Positions 37,647 through 45,223 of a stretch of DNA of 64,000 bases are shown piece after piece (the first letter of the stretch is position 1; each line of letters opens with the position of its first letter). This DNA is from Shinella yambaruensis (lineage in GTDB: Bacteria > Pseudomonadota > Alphaproteobacteria > Rhizobiales > Rhizobiaceae): positions 186,001 to 250,000 of the forward strand of contig NZ_JALJCK010000008.1 of assembly GCF_022899355.1 (NCBI RefSeq), in the 5' to 3' direction. A program made the position numbers and the translations under genes. The notes below the pieces were generated by a model that worked only from the letters and a program-made list of their open reading frames with translations, ran no database searches and was not told the origin of the DNA.

Positions 37647-39211
37647 AGAACACCGACATGAACCAGGACCTGCCCCGCGCCACGCCGCAGTCGCGCGGTA
37701 CCGATCCCGCGGTCCTCGACGCCCTTCTCGACGATGTCGAGCGGCAGGACATCGAGCTGCACAGCCTGCTCGTCTGGCAGGACGGTGCGCTGATCGCCGA
37801 TGCCTACTGGGCGCCCTATGCCGCCGACCGCCCGCACATGATGCATTCGGTGACCAAGAGCTTCACCTCCATGGCCGTCGGGCTGGCGGTCGCCGACGGC
37901 CTGCTTTCGGTGGACGATGCGGTGCTGGGCTTCTTCCCGGCCTATGCCGGGCCGGTCGGCGACAACCTCCGCGCCATGCGGGTGCGCCACCTCCTCACCA
38001 TGACCAGCGGCCATGCGCGCGGCATTTCCGGCGGCGCCTGGCGCCGGCTCGCCTCCAGCTGGATCGAGGATTTCCTCCGCCAGCCGACGCCCCACGCGCC
38101 GGGGGAGGTGTTCGTCTACGACAGCGCGGCGAGCTACATGCTCTCGGCCATCGTGCAACAGGTTGCGGGCCGGACGATCCACGATTATCTCGGCGAGCGC
38201 ATCTTCCGCCCCATGGGCATGTCGGAGGCGATCACCTGGGATATCGGCACGGACGGCGTCAACACCGGCGGCAACGGCCTCAGCTGCACCACGCAGGACA
38301 TGCTGAAGCTCGGCATCCTGCATCTGCAGGGCGGCCTGTGGCAGGGCCGGCAGCTCCTGCCGGAGGATTGGGTGCGGCAGGCGACCGGCATGCAGGTCCG
38401 CGACGTGGTCCTCGGCGTCTTCACCGGCGATCACTATCTCGGGCCGGACGAGGCGGGCGACGGGGTGCCGGCGAGCCGGCGCGAGGGCTACGGCTACCAA
38501 TGGTGGCGCGGGCCGCATGGCAGCTTCTCCGCCAATGGCCTGTTCGGGCAATATTGCATCGTCCTGCCCGCCGAGAAGGCCGTCGTTGCCTTCACCGGCG
38601 GCCTGGAAGACAGCGACCGGCGCGTCCACACGCTGATCTATGACGGGCTGCGGCCGGCGCTCGGCGCCGGCGTTTCCGGGCGGCCGGGCGCAGAGGCGCT
38701 GGAGGCCCGCCTTGCCGGCCTCCGGCTGAAGACCCGCCCCGGCATGGCGCGCCGGCGCGCGCCGGGGGAGGCGCCGCGCCGCAGCTGGCGCATCGCGCCG
38801 AACGACCAGGGCGTGGAAGCGATCTCCATCACCGAGGAGGCAAACGCCGTTCGCTTCACGCTGCGCGATGCCGCGGGCAGCCATGACGTGCTTGCCGGCT
38901 TCGGCCGCTTCCTCGAAACGGTCACGACCATGCCCGGCGGCCGGCTGCACCATTCCTACCAGCCGGCGGAGGGGCTGACGGTGCTGGCCTGCGCCCGCTG
39001 GCTCGACGGGGCGCCGGGCGAGCGCATCCTGGAGATGGACTGGATCTTCCTTAAGACGGCCTTCCGCGACACGGTGCGGCTCCACGTCCGCGATGGCGCC
39101 TTGCGCCTGACGCGGGGCGTCAACGTCAACTCCGCCGAGCGGGTCCTGCCGGAGCTGACCGGCCGACCGACGACCGCGATGGAACGGGAAAGGGAGAGGG
39201 AGGATGGCTGA
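37643..39211 (+). CDS. serine hydrolase of the beta-lactamase/class C family
   Basis: 522 aa. The beta-lactamase-like domain (~20-350) has the nucleophile motif S69-V-T-K72 (HSVTKSFTS) and the second motif Y159-D-S161. The C-terminal ~150 residues are an uncharacterised beta-rich-looking extension. There is no evident signal peptide, so a cytoplasmic esterase, amidase or peptidase is likelier than a true beta-lactamase. By position (after a peptide-type importer) it may hydrolyse the imported amide or ester. It overlaps both neighbours: ATGA at the start, 8 nt at the end. Confidence 0.87.
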   Translation: MKNTDMNQDLPRATPQSRGTDPAVLDALLDDVERQDIELHSLLVWQDGALIADAYWAPYAADRPHMMHSVTKSFTSMAVGLAVADGLLSVDDAVLGFFPAYAGPVGDNLRAMRVRHLLTMTSGHARGISGGAWRRLASSWIEDFLRQPTPHAPGEVFVYDSAASYMLSAIVQQVAGRTIHDYLGERIFRPMGMSEAITWDIGTDGVNTGGNGLSCTTQDMLKLGILHLQGGLWQGRQLLPEDWVRQATGMQVRDVVLGVFTGDHYLGPDEAGDGVPASRREGYGYQWWRGPHGSFSANGLFGQYCIVLPAEKAVVAFTGGLEDSDRRVHTLIYDGLRPALGAGVSGRPGAEALEARLAGLRLKTRPGMARRRAPGEAPRRSWRIAPNDQGVEAISITEEANAVRFTLRDAAGSHDVLAGFGRFLETVTTMPGGRLHHSYQPAEGLTVLACARWLDGAPGERILEMDWIFLKTAFRDTVRLHVRDGALRLTRGVNVNSAERVLPELTGRPTTAMEREREREDG

Positions 39212-40067
39212 GGAGAACGGTGCCGGAGGCGAGCCCGTGGCGATCGCCCGGATGAGCCATACGGCCTTCGCCGAGCGGATGAAGCGTCCCGCCGTCATCC
39301 TCATCCCGCTCGCCTCGCAGGAAGAGCAGGGGCCGCATGCGCCGATGGGCGATTTCCAGCTCACCGAGCAGCTTGCGGAACGAAGCGCCCGGGCCGGCGG
39401 CGGCCTCTGCGCGCCGACCCTGCCGTTCGGCCATGCCGATTTCTTCCGCGCCGTTCCGGGCGGCATCCAGCTGCGCGCCGACACTTTCCGCCGCGTGCTG
39501 GAGGATATCCTCACCTCCTTTCTCGACCATGCCCAGGAGAGGCTGCTGATCTTCAACGGCCACACCGCCAATGCGCCGCTGATCGACCAGGTCTGCCGCA
39601 GGATCCGCCGCGAGCGCGGCGTGCTCATCCCCTCGCTCAACATCTGGCAGATCATTCCGGACAGCCTGTGGACGGCGCTCTGGGGGAGCGAGGCCGCCCG
39701 GGTGCGCGGCCATGGCGGCGAGCCGATGACCTCCGCCTTCCTGCATCTCTTCCCCGGGCTTGTCCGGCCGGAGCGCATCTGCGATCCCGGCCCGCGCGGC
39801 ACGGTTTTCGGCCTGCCCGTCGGCGGCGTCTCCGCCAGCCGCTTCGAGGGATTGCCCTTGCAGGTGCCGCTCGATTGCACCGAGGTCGATGCGAACGGCA
39901 TGCTGGGAGGCCTCGCCTCCAGGGCGAGCGCGCAGAAGGGCCGGGCGATCAGCGAGCATATCGTCGGCCACACCGCCCGGCTCATGCGCCACCTCATGGC
40001 CTTCGACCCGCGCAAGGCCGTCATTCCGCCGTCCGCGGCGGCTGGAGAAGGAGAAAACCGTGCCTGA
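39204..40067 (+). CDS. creatininase-family protein with variant metal motif
   Basis: 287 aa. Creatininase-like amidohydrolase fold; relatives open creatinine, remove formyl groups or act in peptide maturation. The usual EQHGPH-x-P-x-x-TD motif reads QEEQGPHAPMGDF (39-51): E40 and H45 are kept, the canonical metal His is Q42, and the Asp is shifted to D50. Later ligands H120 (IFNGHTAN) and E173 (HGGEPMTS) are present. The start lies inside the serine hydrolase gene (8-nt overlap). It probably acts on the same substrate as its neighbours; activity is unproven. Confidence 0.85.
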   Translation: MAEENGAGGEPVAIARMSHTAFAERMKRPAVILIPLASQEEQGPHAPMGDFQLTEQLAERSARAGGGLCAPTLPFGHADFFRAVPGGIQLRADTFRRVLEDILTSFLDHAQERLLIFNGHTANAPLIDQVCRRIRRERGVLIPSLNIWQIIPDSLWTALWGSEAARVRGHGGEPMTSAFLHLFPGLVRPERICDPGPRGTVFGLPVGGVSASRFEGLPLQVPLDCTEVDANGMLGGLASRASAQKGRAISEHIVGHTARLMRHLMAFDPRKAVIPPSAAAGEGENRA

Positions 40068-40746
40068 ATTCCGCATCGAACCGATGCCCGCCCCGGCATC
40101 GCCCGCGCTTCTCGGCGCGCTGGAGAGGATCGAGACCGCCAGCGTCGGCCACCTTCGCTATACCGGCTTCCTCGACGGCGACATCCGCCCCGTCGATCCC
40201 GGCCAGAGGGCGCGGGCGGGCGTCGCCGTCACGCTGGCGCTGCCGGCCCTGTGCTCCACCCTGCTGCACCACGCGCTGAGCCATCTCAGGCCCGGCGACA
40301 TGCTGGTGATCGATCGTCTCGGCGACACCCGCCATGCCTGCCTCGGCGGCGTGGTGGCGCGGGCGGCGCGGCTTGCGGGCATTGCCGGCGTGGTGATCGA
40401 CGGCCCCTGCACCGATGTGGCGGAAATCCGTGCCGAGGGCCTGCCGGTCTGGTGCCGCGGCGTTTCCGCCGTCACCACGCGCCAGCTCGATCTCGGCGGA
40501 ACCTTCAACCGGCCGGTCGCCTGCGGCGGCGTGCCGGTGCTGCCGGGCGACATCGTGCTGGGCGATGCCTCCGGCGTCGTCGTGCTGCCGGCCGACGAGG
40601 CGGACGGGATCGCCGCCGCCTGCATCGCCCGCGAGGCGCGCGTCGCCCGCACCATGGAGCGGCTGCTGGACGGCGAGCGGCTGGGCGACATAACCCGCGC
40701 GAACGAGAAGGTGAAGGCGCGCCTCGATGAAAGGAACGGACCATGA
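40060..40746 (+). CDS. RraA-like protein (HMG/CHA aldolase superfamily), copy 2
   Basis: 228 aa. It starts at GTG 40060 with AAGGAG 6-7 nt upstream, overlapping the creatininase-family stop. Core DRLGDTRHACLGGVV and GIAGVVIDGPCTDVAEIR again have Thr where the aldolase Arg is expected, exactly as in copy 1 at 29041-29703; WCRGVSAVTT is also shared. The two are clear paralogues in two adjacent divergent catabolic units. The role may be a lyase, tautomerase or regulatory protein; it is not safely an aldolase. Confidence 0.82.
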   Translation: MPEFRIEPMPAPASPALLGALERIETASVGHLRYTGFLDGDIRPVDPGQRARAGVAVTLALPALCSTLLHHALSHLRPGDMLVIDRLGDTRHACLGGVVARAARLAGIAGVVIDGPCTDVAEIRAEGLPVWCRGVSAVTTRQLDLGGTFNRPVACGGVPVLPGDIVLGDASGVVVLPADEADGIAAACIAREARVARTMERLLDGERLGDITRANEKVKARLDERNGP

Positions 40747-41618
40747 CCATGCTCGACGCCATTTCCGACCTGACGATCGACGGCGTTTTGTCGGTCGTCG
40801 CTCCCCGCGGGCCGCTGGTGCCCATGGTCTTCGACAGCCCGCACAGCGGGCTCGACATGCCTGCCGGTTTCCGGCCCGCCGTTTCGGCGGAGCGGGTGCG
40901 GGTGGCGGCCGACACGCATGTCGACGACCTGTTCGACACCGCGCCCGATCTCGGCGCGCCGCTGCTCAAGGCGCATTTCCCGCGCAGCTTTCTCGACGTC
41001 AACCGCGCGCTGCTCGACATGGACACCGAGATCCTCGCCGGTGCCTGGCCGCATCCGGTGCGCGAAAGCCCGACCGCCCGGCGCGGCATGGGCCTGATGT
41101 GGCGCTATGCCTGGGGCAACGAGCCGATGCATGCCGCGCCGATCAGCGTCGCGGAGGCGGAGGGCCGCATCCGGACCTACTGGCAGCCCTATCACCGCCA
41201 TCTCGCGGCGCTGCTGAACGCGGTCTATGCCCGCTTCGGACGCGTCTACCACCTCAACTGCCATTCGATGACGGCGGTCGGCCATGCCATTTCCTCCGAT
41301 CCGGCCGGCACGCTGCGCGCCGATATCTGCCTCGGTGACCTGAACGGCGCCGCGGCGTCGGCGGAGTTCGTCGCGCTGATCGCCGAGACGCTGCGGGCCG
41401 AAGGGCTGGAGGTCGCGCTCAACAGGCCGTTCCGCGGCGCCGAGCTCGTCACCGCCTATTCCAACCCCGCGCATGGCCGCCACAGCGTGCAGTTCGAGAT
41501 CAACCGCCGGCTCTACATGGACGAGGCGACGCGCGAGCGCACGGCCGGCTACGCCGACCTGAAACGGGTGCTGGCGCGCATGAACCGCGTGCTCGCCCGC
41601 TATGCCAGCACGCAATGA
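40743..41618 (+). CDS. N-formylglutamate amidohydrolase-family protein
   Basis: 291 aa, full length for the HutG-type deformylase family. Conserved segments: FDSPHSGLDMP, ADTHVDDLFD, HFPRSFLDVNRA, YHLNCHSMT with the zinc-site His region, and HSVQFEINRRLYMDE at the C-terminus. Expected reaction: hydrolysis of an N-formyl amino acid to formate and amino acid. ATGA overlap with the RraA-like gene. No other histidine-degradation gene is near, so it probably serves a different N-formyl or N-acyl compound brought in by the peptide-type importer. Confidence 0.9.
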   Translation: MTMLDAISDLTIDGVLSVVAPRGPLVPMVFDSPHSGLDMPAGFRPAVSAERVRVAADTHVDDLFDTAPDLGAPLLKAHFPRSFLDVNRALLDMDTEILAGAWPHPVRESPTARRGMGLMWRYAWGNEPMHAAPISVAEAEGRIRTYWQPYHRHLAALLNAVYARFGRVYHLNCHSMTAVGHAISSDPAGTLRADICLGDLNGAAASAEFVALIAETLRAEGLEVALNRPFRGAELVTAYSNPAHGRHSVQFEINRRLYMDEATRERTAGYADLKRVLARMNRVLARYASTQ

Positions 41619-41641
41619 TGCATGAAAAGGAAGGACCAGCC

Positions 41642-42475
41642 GTGCCGACACCAGACCAGACCGCGCCCCTCAACTTCTACCGGCGCGGGCGCACGCCGAT
41701 CTTCGCCTCAAGGATGGACCAGCGCTTCTCCTGGTGCTGCTACATTCCGGACGGCTACGACCCCGCCGGCGACCGGGTGCATCCGCTCGCCGTGCTCGTG
41801 CATGGCAGCCTGCGCGATGCCGATATCCTGCGCGACGCGTTCATCGATTTCGCCGAGGCGCATCAATGCCTGCTCCTGGCGCCGCTCTTTCCCGCCGGCA
41901 TCGACGATGCGGAGGACCTGCACAACTACAAGCACATCGCCTATCGCGGCATCCGCTACGACCTCATCGTGCTCGACATGGTCGAGGAGCTCGCCGGCCG
42001 CTATCGCGTGGCGAAGGAGAAGGTGCTGATGCACGGCTTTTCCGGCGGCGCGCAATTCGCCCATCGCTTCTTCTACCTCCATCCCGGCAGGCTGCGGGCC
42101 GTGTCGGTCGGCGCGCCGGGCACCGTCACGCTGCCGGACCAGCGCGACTGGTGGGTCGGCGTCAAGGGCATGGAGGAGGTCTTCGGCCGGCCGCTCGACG
42201 TCGCGGCGATGCGGGACGTCGCCGTGCAGCTGGTCATCGGCGACCAGGACATCGAGACCTGGGACGTGACCGTCGGTCCGCAGTCGCCCTTCTGGATGGA
42301 GGGGATCAACGACAGCGGCGAGACGCGGGTGGACCGCCTGCGCAGCCTCGAGACGGGCCTTCGCTCCATCGGCGTGGATCTTCGCTTCGACACGGTGCCA
42401 GGCGTCAGCCATGACGGGACCGGCATCCAGGGGCCGGTAAAGGCGTTCTTCTCGCAGGTTCTCGCCGGCGCCTGA
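41642..42475 (+). CDS. alpha/beta-hydrolase-fold protein
   Basis: 277 aa from GTG 41642, chosen because GGAAGGA lies 6 nt upstream; an ATG at 41615 overlapping the previous stop would add 9 residues. Nucleophile elbow: LMHGFSGGAQFAHRF (G-F-S-G-G), like poly(3-hydroxybutyrate) depolymerase/esterase relatives; the start of the fold is LAVLVHGSLRDADILRD. VIGDQDIETWD and PGVSHDGTG supply the probable acid and His. It is the last gene of the plus-strand operon. Substrate unknown; ester or amide cleavage is the likely role. Confidence 0.83.
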   Translation: MPTPDQTAPLNFYRRGRTPIFASRMDQRFSWCCYIPDGYDPAGDRVHPLAVLVHGSLRDADILRDAFIDFAEAHQCLLLAPLFPAGIDDAEDLHNYKHIAYRGIRYDLIVLDMVEELAGRYRVAKEKVLMHGFSGGAQFAHRFFYLHPGRLRAVSVGAPGTVTLPDQRDWWVGVKGMEEVFGRPLDVAAMRDVAVQLVIGDQDIETWDVTVGPQSPFWMEGINDSGETRVDRLRSLETGLRSIGVDLRFDTVPGVSHDGTGIQGPVKAFFSQVLAGA

Positions 42476-42477
42476 CG

Positions 42478-43350
42478 CTATTCCCCATGCACGGCGGTGG
42501 CGACCCAGCGCAGAACCTGCGCCGGCGTCCCGCCGCCGATCGTTTCGCACCGCGTATTGACCGTGAAACCGCGATTCTCGAGGCACACCCGCACGGCCCT
42601 TCCGGCGATGCTGGCGCGGTATTCCACCCGTCCGTCGCCGCCAGCCTCTCCCGAAGCATCGCCGAGCAGGACGTTCCCGGAAAGCCCCTCCCTTGCCGCC
42701 CAGGTCAGGACCGCGTGTTCGGCGGCCTGCTCCGCCGCACCGAGCGCCGGATCGCCGCGATAGGCCGGCAGGTACGGCACGCCGTCGCGCAGGCAGGCGA
42801 GGAAGTCCGCGACCTCGGCGGGGGCGAGCCGGCTGTAGCGGGCCCGCGCGGGCAGCACGACCAGCGAGGCGGCGAAGCGGCAGCCGCCGAGATGGGTGGA
42901 TTGCAGGATGCGGAAGGTCGCCGGATCGGCGGCCTGCCGCAGCGCCTTCCAGGTGGCGAAGCCGTAGCGGGCGCAGCACGGGTCCTGCTTGCCGTCCGTG
43001 CAGCAGACCACGGTGATGCGCGGGTCGCGCTCGCCCTGCCAGGCGCCGCCTTCCGCGACGGTGCGCAGCAGCGCCGCCGCCGCCTCGGGCGTGGCGGTGC
43101 GGCAAACGAGGCCGTCATGGCTGAAGGCGATGTCGTCGCCGTCGACCAGCGCCACATGGATGCCCGCCGCATTGGCCTCGCGAATGGCACCCGCGAGCGC
43201 TTCCGGCATGAGATGGGAGGATGTCCGCGGGACGCGCCAGTGGCCGCGCGGCCAGTGCAGCAGGGCGTAGCGTCCTGCCGAGGGGCCGAGGCCGGCCGCC
43301 GGCTCGCCCCTTGCCATGCACAGATCGCGGCAGAAGGCCCGTGCTGCCAT
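42478..43350 (-). CDS. sucrase/ferredoxin-like (thioredoxin-fold [2Fe-2S]) protein
   Basis: 290 aa. N-terminal CRDLCMARGEPAAG, central VVCCTDGKQDPCCARYG and THLGGCRFAASLVVLP match the Suc_Fer-like family, whose cysteines can hold a [2Fe-2S] cluster in a thioredoxin-like fold. The start is ATG 43350; a GGAGG further up is ~12 nt away. It converges on the plus-strand operon with 2 nt between stops, and is in line 8 nt after the GntR gene. Possible electron carrier; physiological partner unknown. Confidence 0.8.
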   Translation of the reverse strand: MAARAFCRDLCMARGEPAAGLGPSAGRYALLHWPRGHWRVPRTSSHLMPEALAGAIREANAAGIHVALVDGDDIAFSHDGLVCRTATPEAAAALLRTVAEGGAWQGERDPRITVVCCTDGKQDPCCARYGFATWKALRQAADPATFRILQSTHLGGCRFAASLVVLPARARYSRLAPAEVADFLACLRDGVPYLPAYRGDPALGAAEQAAEHAVLTWAAREGLSGNVLLGDASGEAGGDGRVEYRASIAGRAVRVCLENRGFTVNTRCETIGGGTPAQVLRWVATAVHGE

Positions 43351-43358
43351 CGCGGTGC

Positions 43359-44345
43359 TCAATCCTCCAGTCGGGCGGGCTTGGCGTCCGCGCCGGCGGG
43401 CGACCGGCTGAGATGGCGAAACAGGATGGCGGAGGCGAGCTTGCGGTCGTCGGCCCTGATCGCCTCGAGGATCGCCAGATGGTCGCGCGCCGCCTTGCGC
43501 ACCCCCGCTTCGCTGAGCTCGGCGAATTCCGCGTATTCGGTCATGCGCCGCAGGCTGTTCTGCCGGCGGATGGATTGCACGAGAAAGCGGTTGTTCGACC
43601 AGGAGACGACCGTTTCGTGGAACCGGGCATTGGCCTCGAACCAGGCCGCCCCGTCGATCGCGGCAAGCGGGGCGTTGAGAAGCGCCACCTGCTCGCGTTC
43701 CAGCATGTCCAGGGCCGCGAGGTCGGCGCGAAACGTATCCTCCATCACCGCGCCGCATTCGATGATGGTGCGGTAGGCGTAGCTCTCGTTCACCGCCTGG
43801 CGGTTGTCGAGGCATTCGGCGAAGCGCCAGCCGTGCCCGTCGCGCCGCTCGGCAAGCCCCTCGGCCGCCAGCCGCATCAGCGTGCGCCGCACGATGCCGC
43901 GCGACGTGTCGAAATGATCGATGAGCTCGGTCTCCGACGCCTCGCCGCCGATCAGGCCGTTGGCGCGCGCATGCATAATGCGCCGGTAGAGCGTGTCCAC
44001 CTCCGAGGGCGGCACCAGCTCGTCCATCGTCTCCCCTTCCGCAGGCCGGCGGGCCAGCGTGAAGCCGCGGCTGTCCGTCTGGGCGATGATGCCCTTGTCC
44101 GCGAGGAACTGCAGGACCTGGCGCACCGGCGTGCGGGAAATGCCGAATTCGCGCGCCAGCGCGGCATCGGAAATCTTCTCGCCCGCCGACCAACGCCCGG
44201 CATGGATGATCGGCATGAGCTTGCGGGCCACCTCGACCTGCAGCGCGCTGAGGCCGCTGGTATCCAGTCCTTGAGTTTGCGGAGCGACGGTTCGGGTGGC
44301 CAAGATGCGATCTCGATTGCGATTTTTTGAATTATGATCGCTCAT
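43359..44345 (-). CDS. GntR/FCD regulator with two winged-helix domains
   Basis: 328 aa, longer than the usual ~230-250 of FadR/FCD proteins because two wHTH segments are present: residues ~33-100 (KISDAALAREFGISRTPVRQVLQFL) and ~115-178 (ETELIDHFDTSRGIVRRTLMRLAAEG). The FCD effector domain (~185-310) follows, with FEANARFHETVVSWSNNRFL. I prefer the ATG at 44345; a TTG at 44369 is the alternative. The start codon lies within an inverted repeat at 44331-44348, suggesting autorepression. It probably also regulates the operon starting at 32653. Confidence 0.85.
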   Translation of the reverse strand: MSDHNSKNRNRDRILATRTVAPQTQGLDTSGLSALQVEVARKLMPIIHAGRWSAGEKISDAALAREFGISRTPVRQVLQFLADKGIIAQTDSRGFTLARRPAEGETMDELVPPSEVDTLYRRIMHARANGLIGGEASETELIDHFDTSRGIVRRTLMRLAAEGLAERRDGHGWRFAECLDNRQAVNESYAYRTIIECGAVMEDTFRADLAALDMLEREQVALLNAPLAAIDGAAWFEANARFHETVVSWSNNRFLVQSIRRQNSLRRMTEYAEFAELSEAGVRKAARDHLAILEAIRADDRKLASAILFRHLSRSPAGADAKPARLED

Positions 44346-44348
44346 AAT
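44331..44348. promoter_or_regulatory. inverted repeat operator over the GntR start codon
   Basis: ATTATGA-TCGC-TCATAAT is a perfect 7-bp inverted repeat that includes the ATG of the GntR gene at 44345-44343. ACA follows, giving TCATAATACA, which is repeated at 32568-32577 upstream of the peptide-importer operon. It is a probable autoregulatory site. Confidence 0.6.
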
Positions 44349-44510
44349 ACAAAAATAAGCCCCCGACAACTCGAAACCTGTTTTTCGCCCGGCCGTGTTC
44401 CATGATCAGGCGAGGCATCGCCTTGGCGTAAATGCCCCCGGGCGTTGCCATCGCGTGCCATGCGCCTATGATCGCGATGCATTGCTTTTTCCAACGTCGA
44501 TGTTGTCGCC

Positions 44511-45083
44511 GTGAATTGTATCGATTGCAGGCTGATCCATTACGCGAAGGCGTCCTCGCTCTTCAACGGCATCCACAGGCCCTTCGTCTACGTGGTCTAT
44601 TCGGAATGCGTCGCGCGCGCGGCCTTCCGGCTCGACCCGCAGCTCTCCATCTTCAAGCTGGGCTTTTCCGGCGGCGGCCAGGACAGGTTTCGCTCGCTGA
44701 TCGAAGGCTGGTCCTTCCGGAACGGCCGCACGCCTCCCTTGGGCAATTGCCGGCGCTGGGAAAGCCTCGGCGTCTGGAAGATGCATACCGCCGAGGCGTT
44801 CGAGCGGAAATTCAAGGCCGTGGCGCAGGCACGGGGCCGGATCGTGCCGCCCCATGTCTACGGGTGGGACGAGAACAGCAGCCGGCTTGCGCAGCGAACC
44901 AACGGCGAAACCGAGATCTACTGGTTCAACGACACCGATTTTTCCAGCCTGCCCCTGTACCAGGACAAGGTCTGCACGGAGGAGCGCCGGTCCTTCGAGA
45001 TGCTTGCGGAAATGTTCGGCGCGATAAGGGCCCGCAACGAGGCCTTCAAGGCGAAGATGTCGCGCCCGGACGCCTCCGGTTGA
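44511..45083 (+). CDS. hypothetical protein with weak GIY-YIG/MUG113-like features
   Basis: 190 aa, starting at GTG with no clear ribosome-binding site. I do not recognise it firmly. RPFVYVVYSE, then IFKLGFSGGGQDRFRSL and TAEAFERKFKAV, follow the order of a degenerate GIY-YIG (T5orf172/MUG113-type) domain: a paired strand, a K-x-G-x-S turn with Arg, and a helix containing Glu. No DNA-binding region is apparent. It stands alone between the divergent GntR gene and the APC permease. Codon use is less GC-biased than its neighbours (for example AATTGTATCGATTGC at the start), compatible with recent acquisition. Confidence 0.6.
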   Translation: MNCIDCRLIHYAKASSLFNGIHRPFVYVVYSECVARAAFRLDPQLSIFKLGFSGGGQDRFRSLIEGWSFRNGRTPPLGNCRRWESLGVWKMHTAEAFERKFKAVAQARGRIVPPHVYGWDENSSRLAQRTNGETEIYWFNDTDFSSLPLYQDKVCTEERRSFEMLAEMFGAIRARNEAFKAKMSRPDASG

Positions 45084-45152
45084 GCAGCCGGACGGAAGGG
45101 CCGGCCGGCCGGCGGCTGTCCCATGCACGGCTCGATGCAGGGCGCGCCGCAT

Positions 45153-45169
45153 AATACCCTGGGGTTATT
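45153..45169. promoter_or_regulatory. imperfect palindrome upstream of the APC permease
   Basis: AATACCC-TGG-GGTTATT lies about 55 nt before the permease start. It might be the operator of the LuxR-type regulator encoded at 46556-47329. Evidence is only symmetry and position. Confidence 0.3.
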
Positions 45170-45223
45170 GGCATCGCCGTCCTCTTCCCCGACCCTTCAC
45201 GGCATCATCTGGAGGAGGGGAGC

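Noticed and set aside
37643-39211. A true beta-lactamase resistance gene
   Set aside because: SxxK and YxS motifs exist, but there is no signal peptide, the C-terminal extension is atypical, and the operon is catabolic. An esterase/amidase-type serine hydrolase is more likely.
40743-41618. hutG of a histidine utilisation operon
   Set aside because: No hutH, hutU, hutI or hutC is nearby. The gene is embedded in a peptide-importer operon, so the gene symbol was not assigned.
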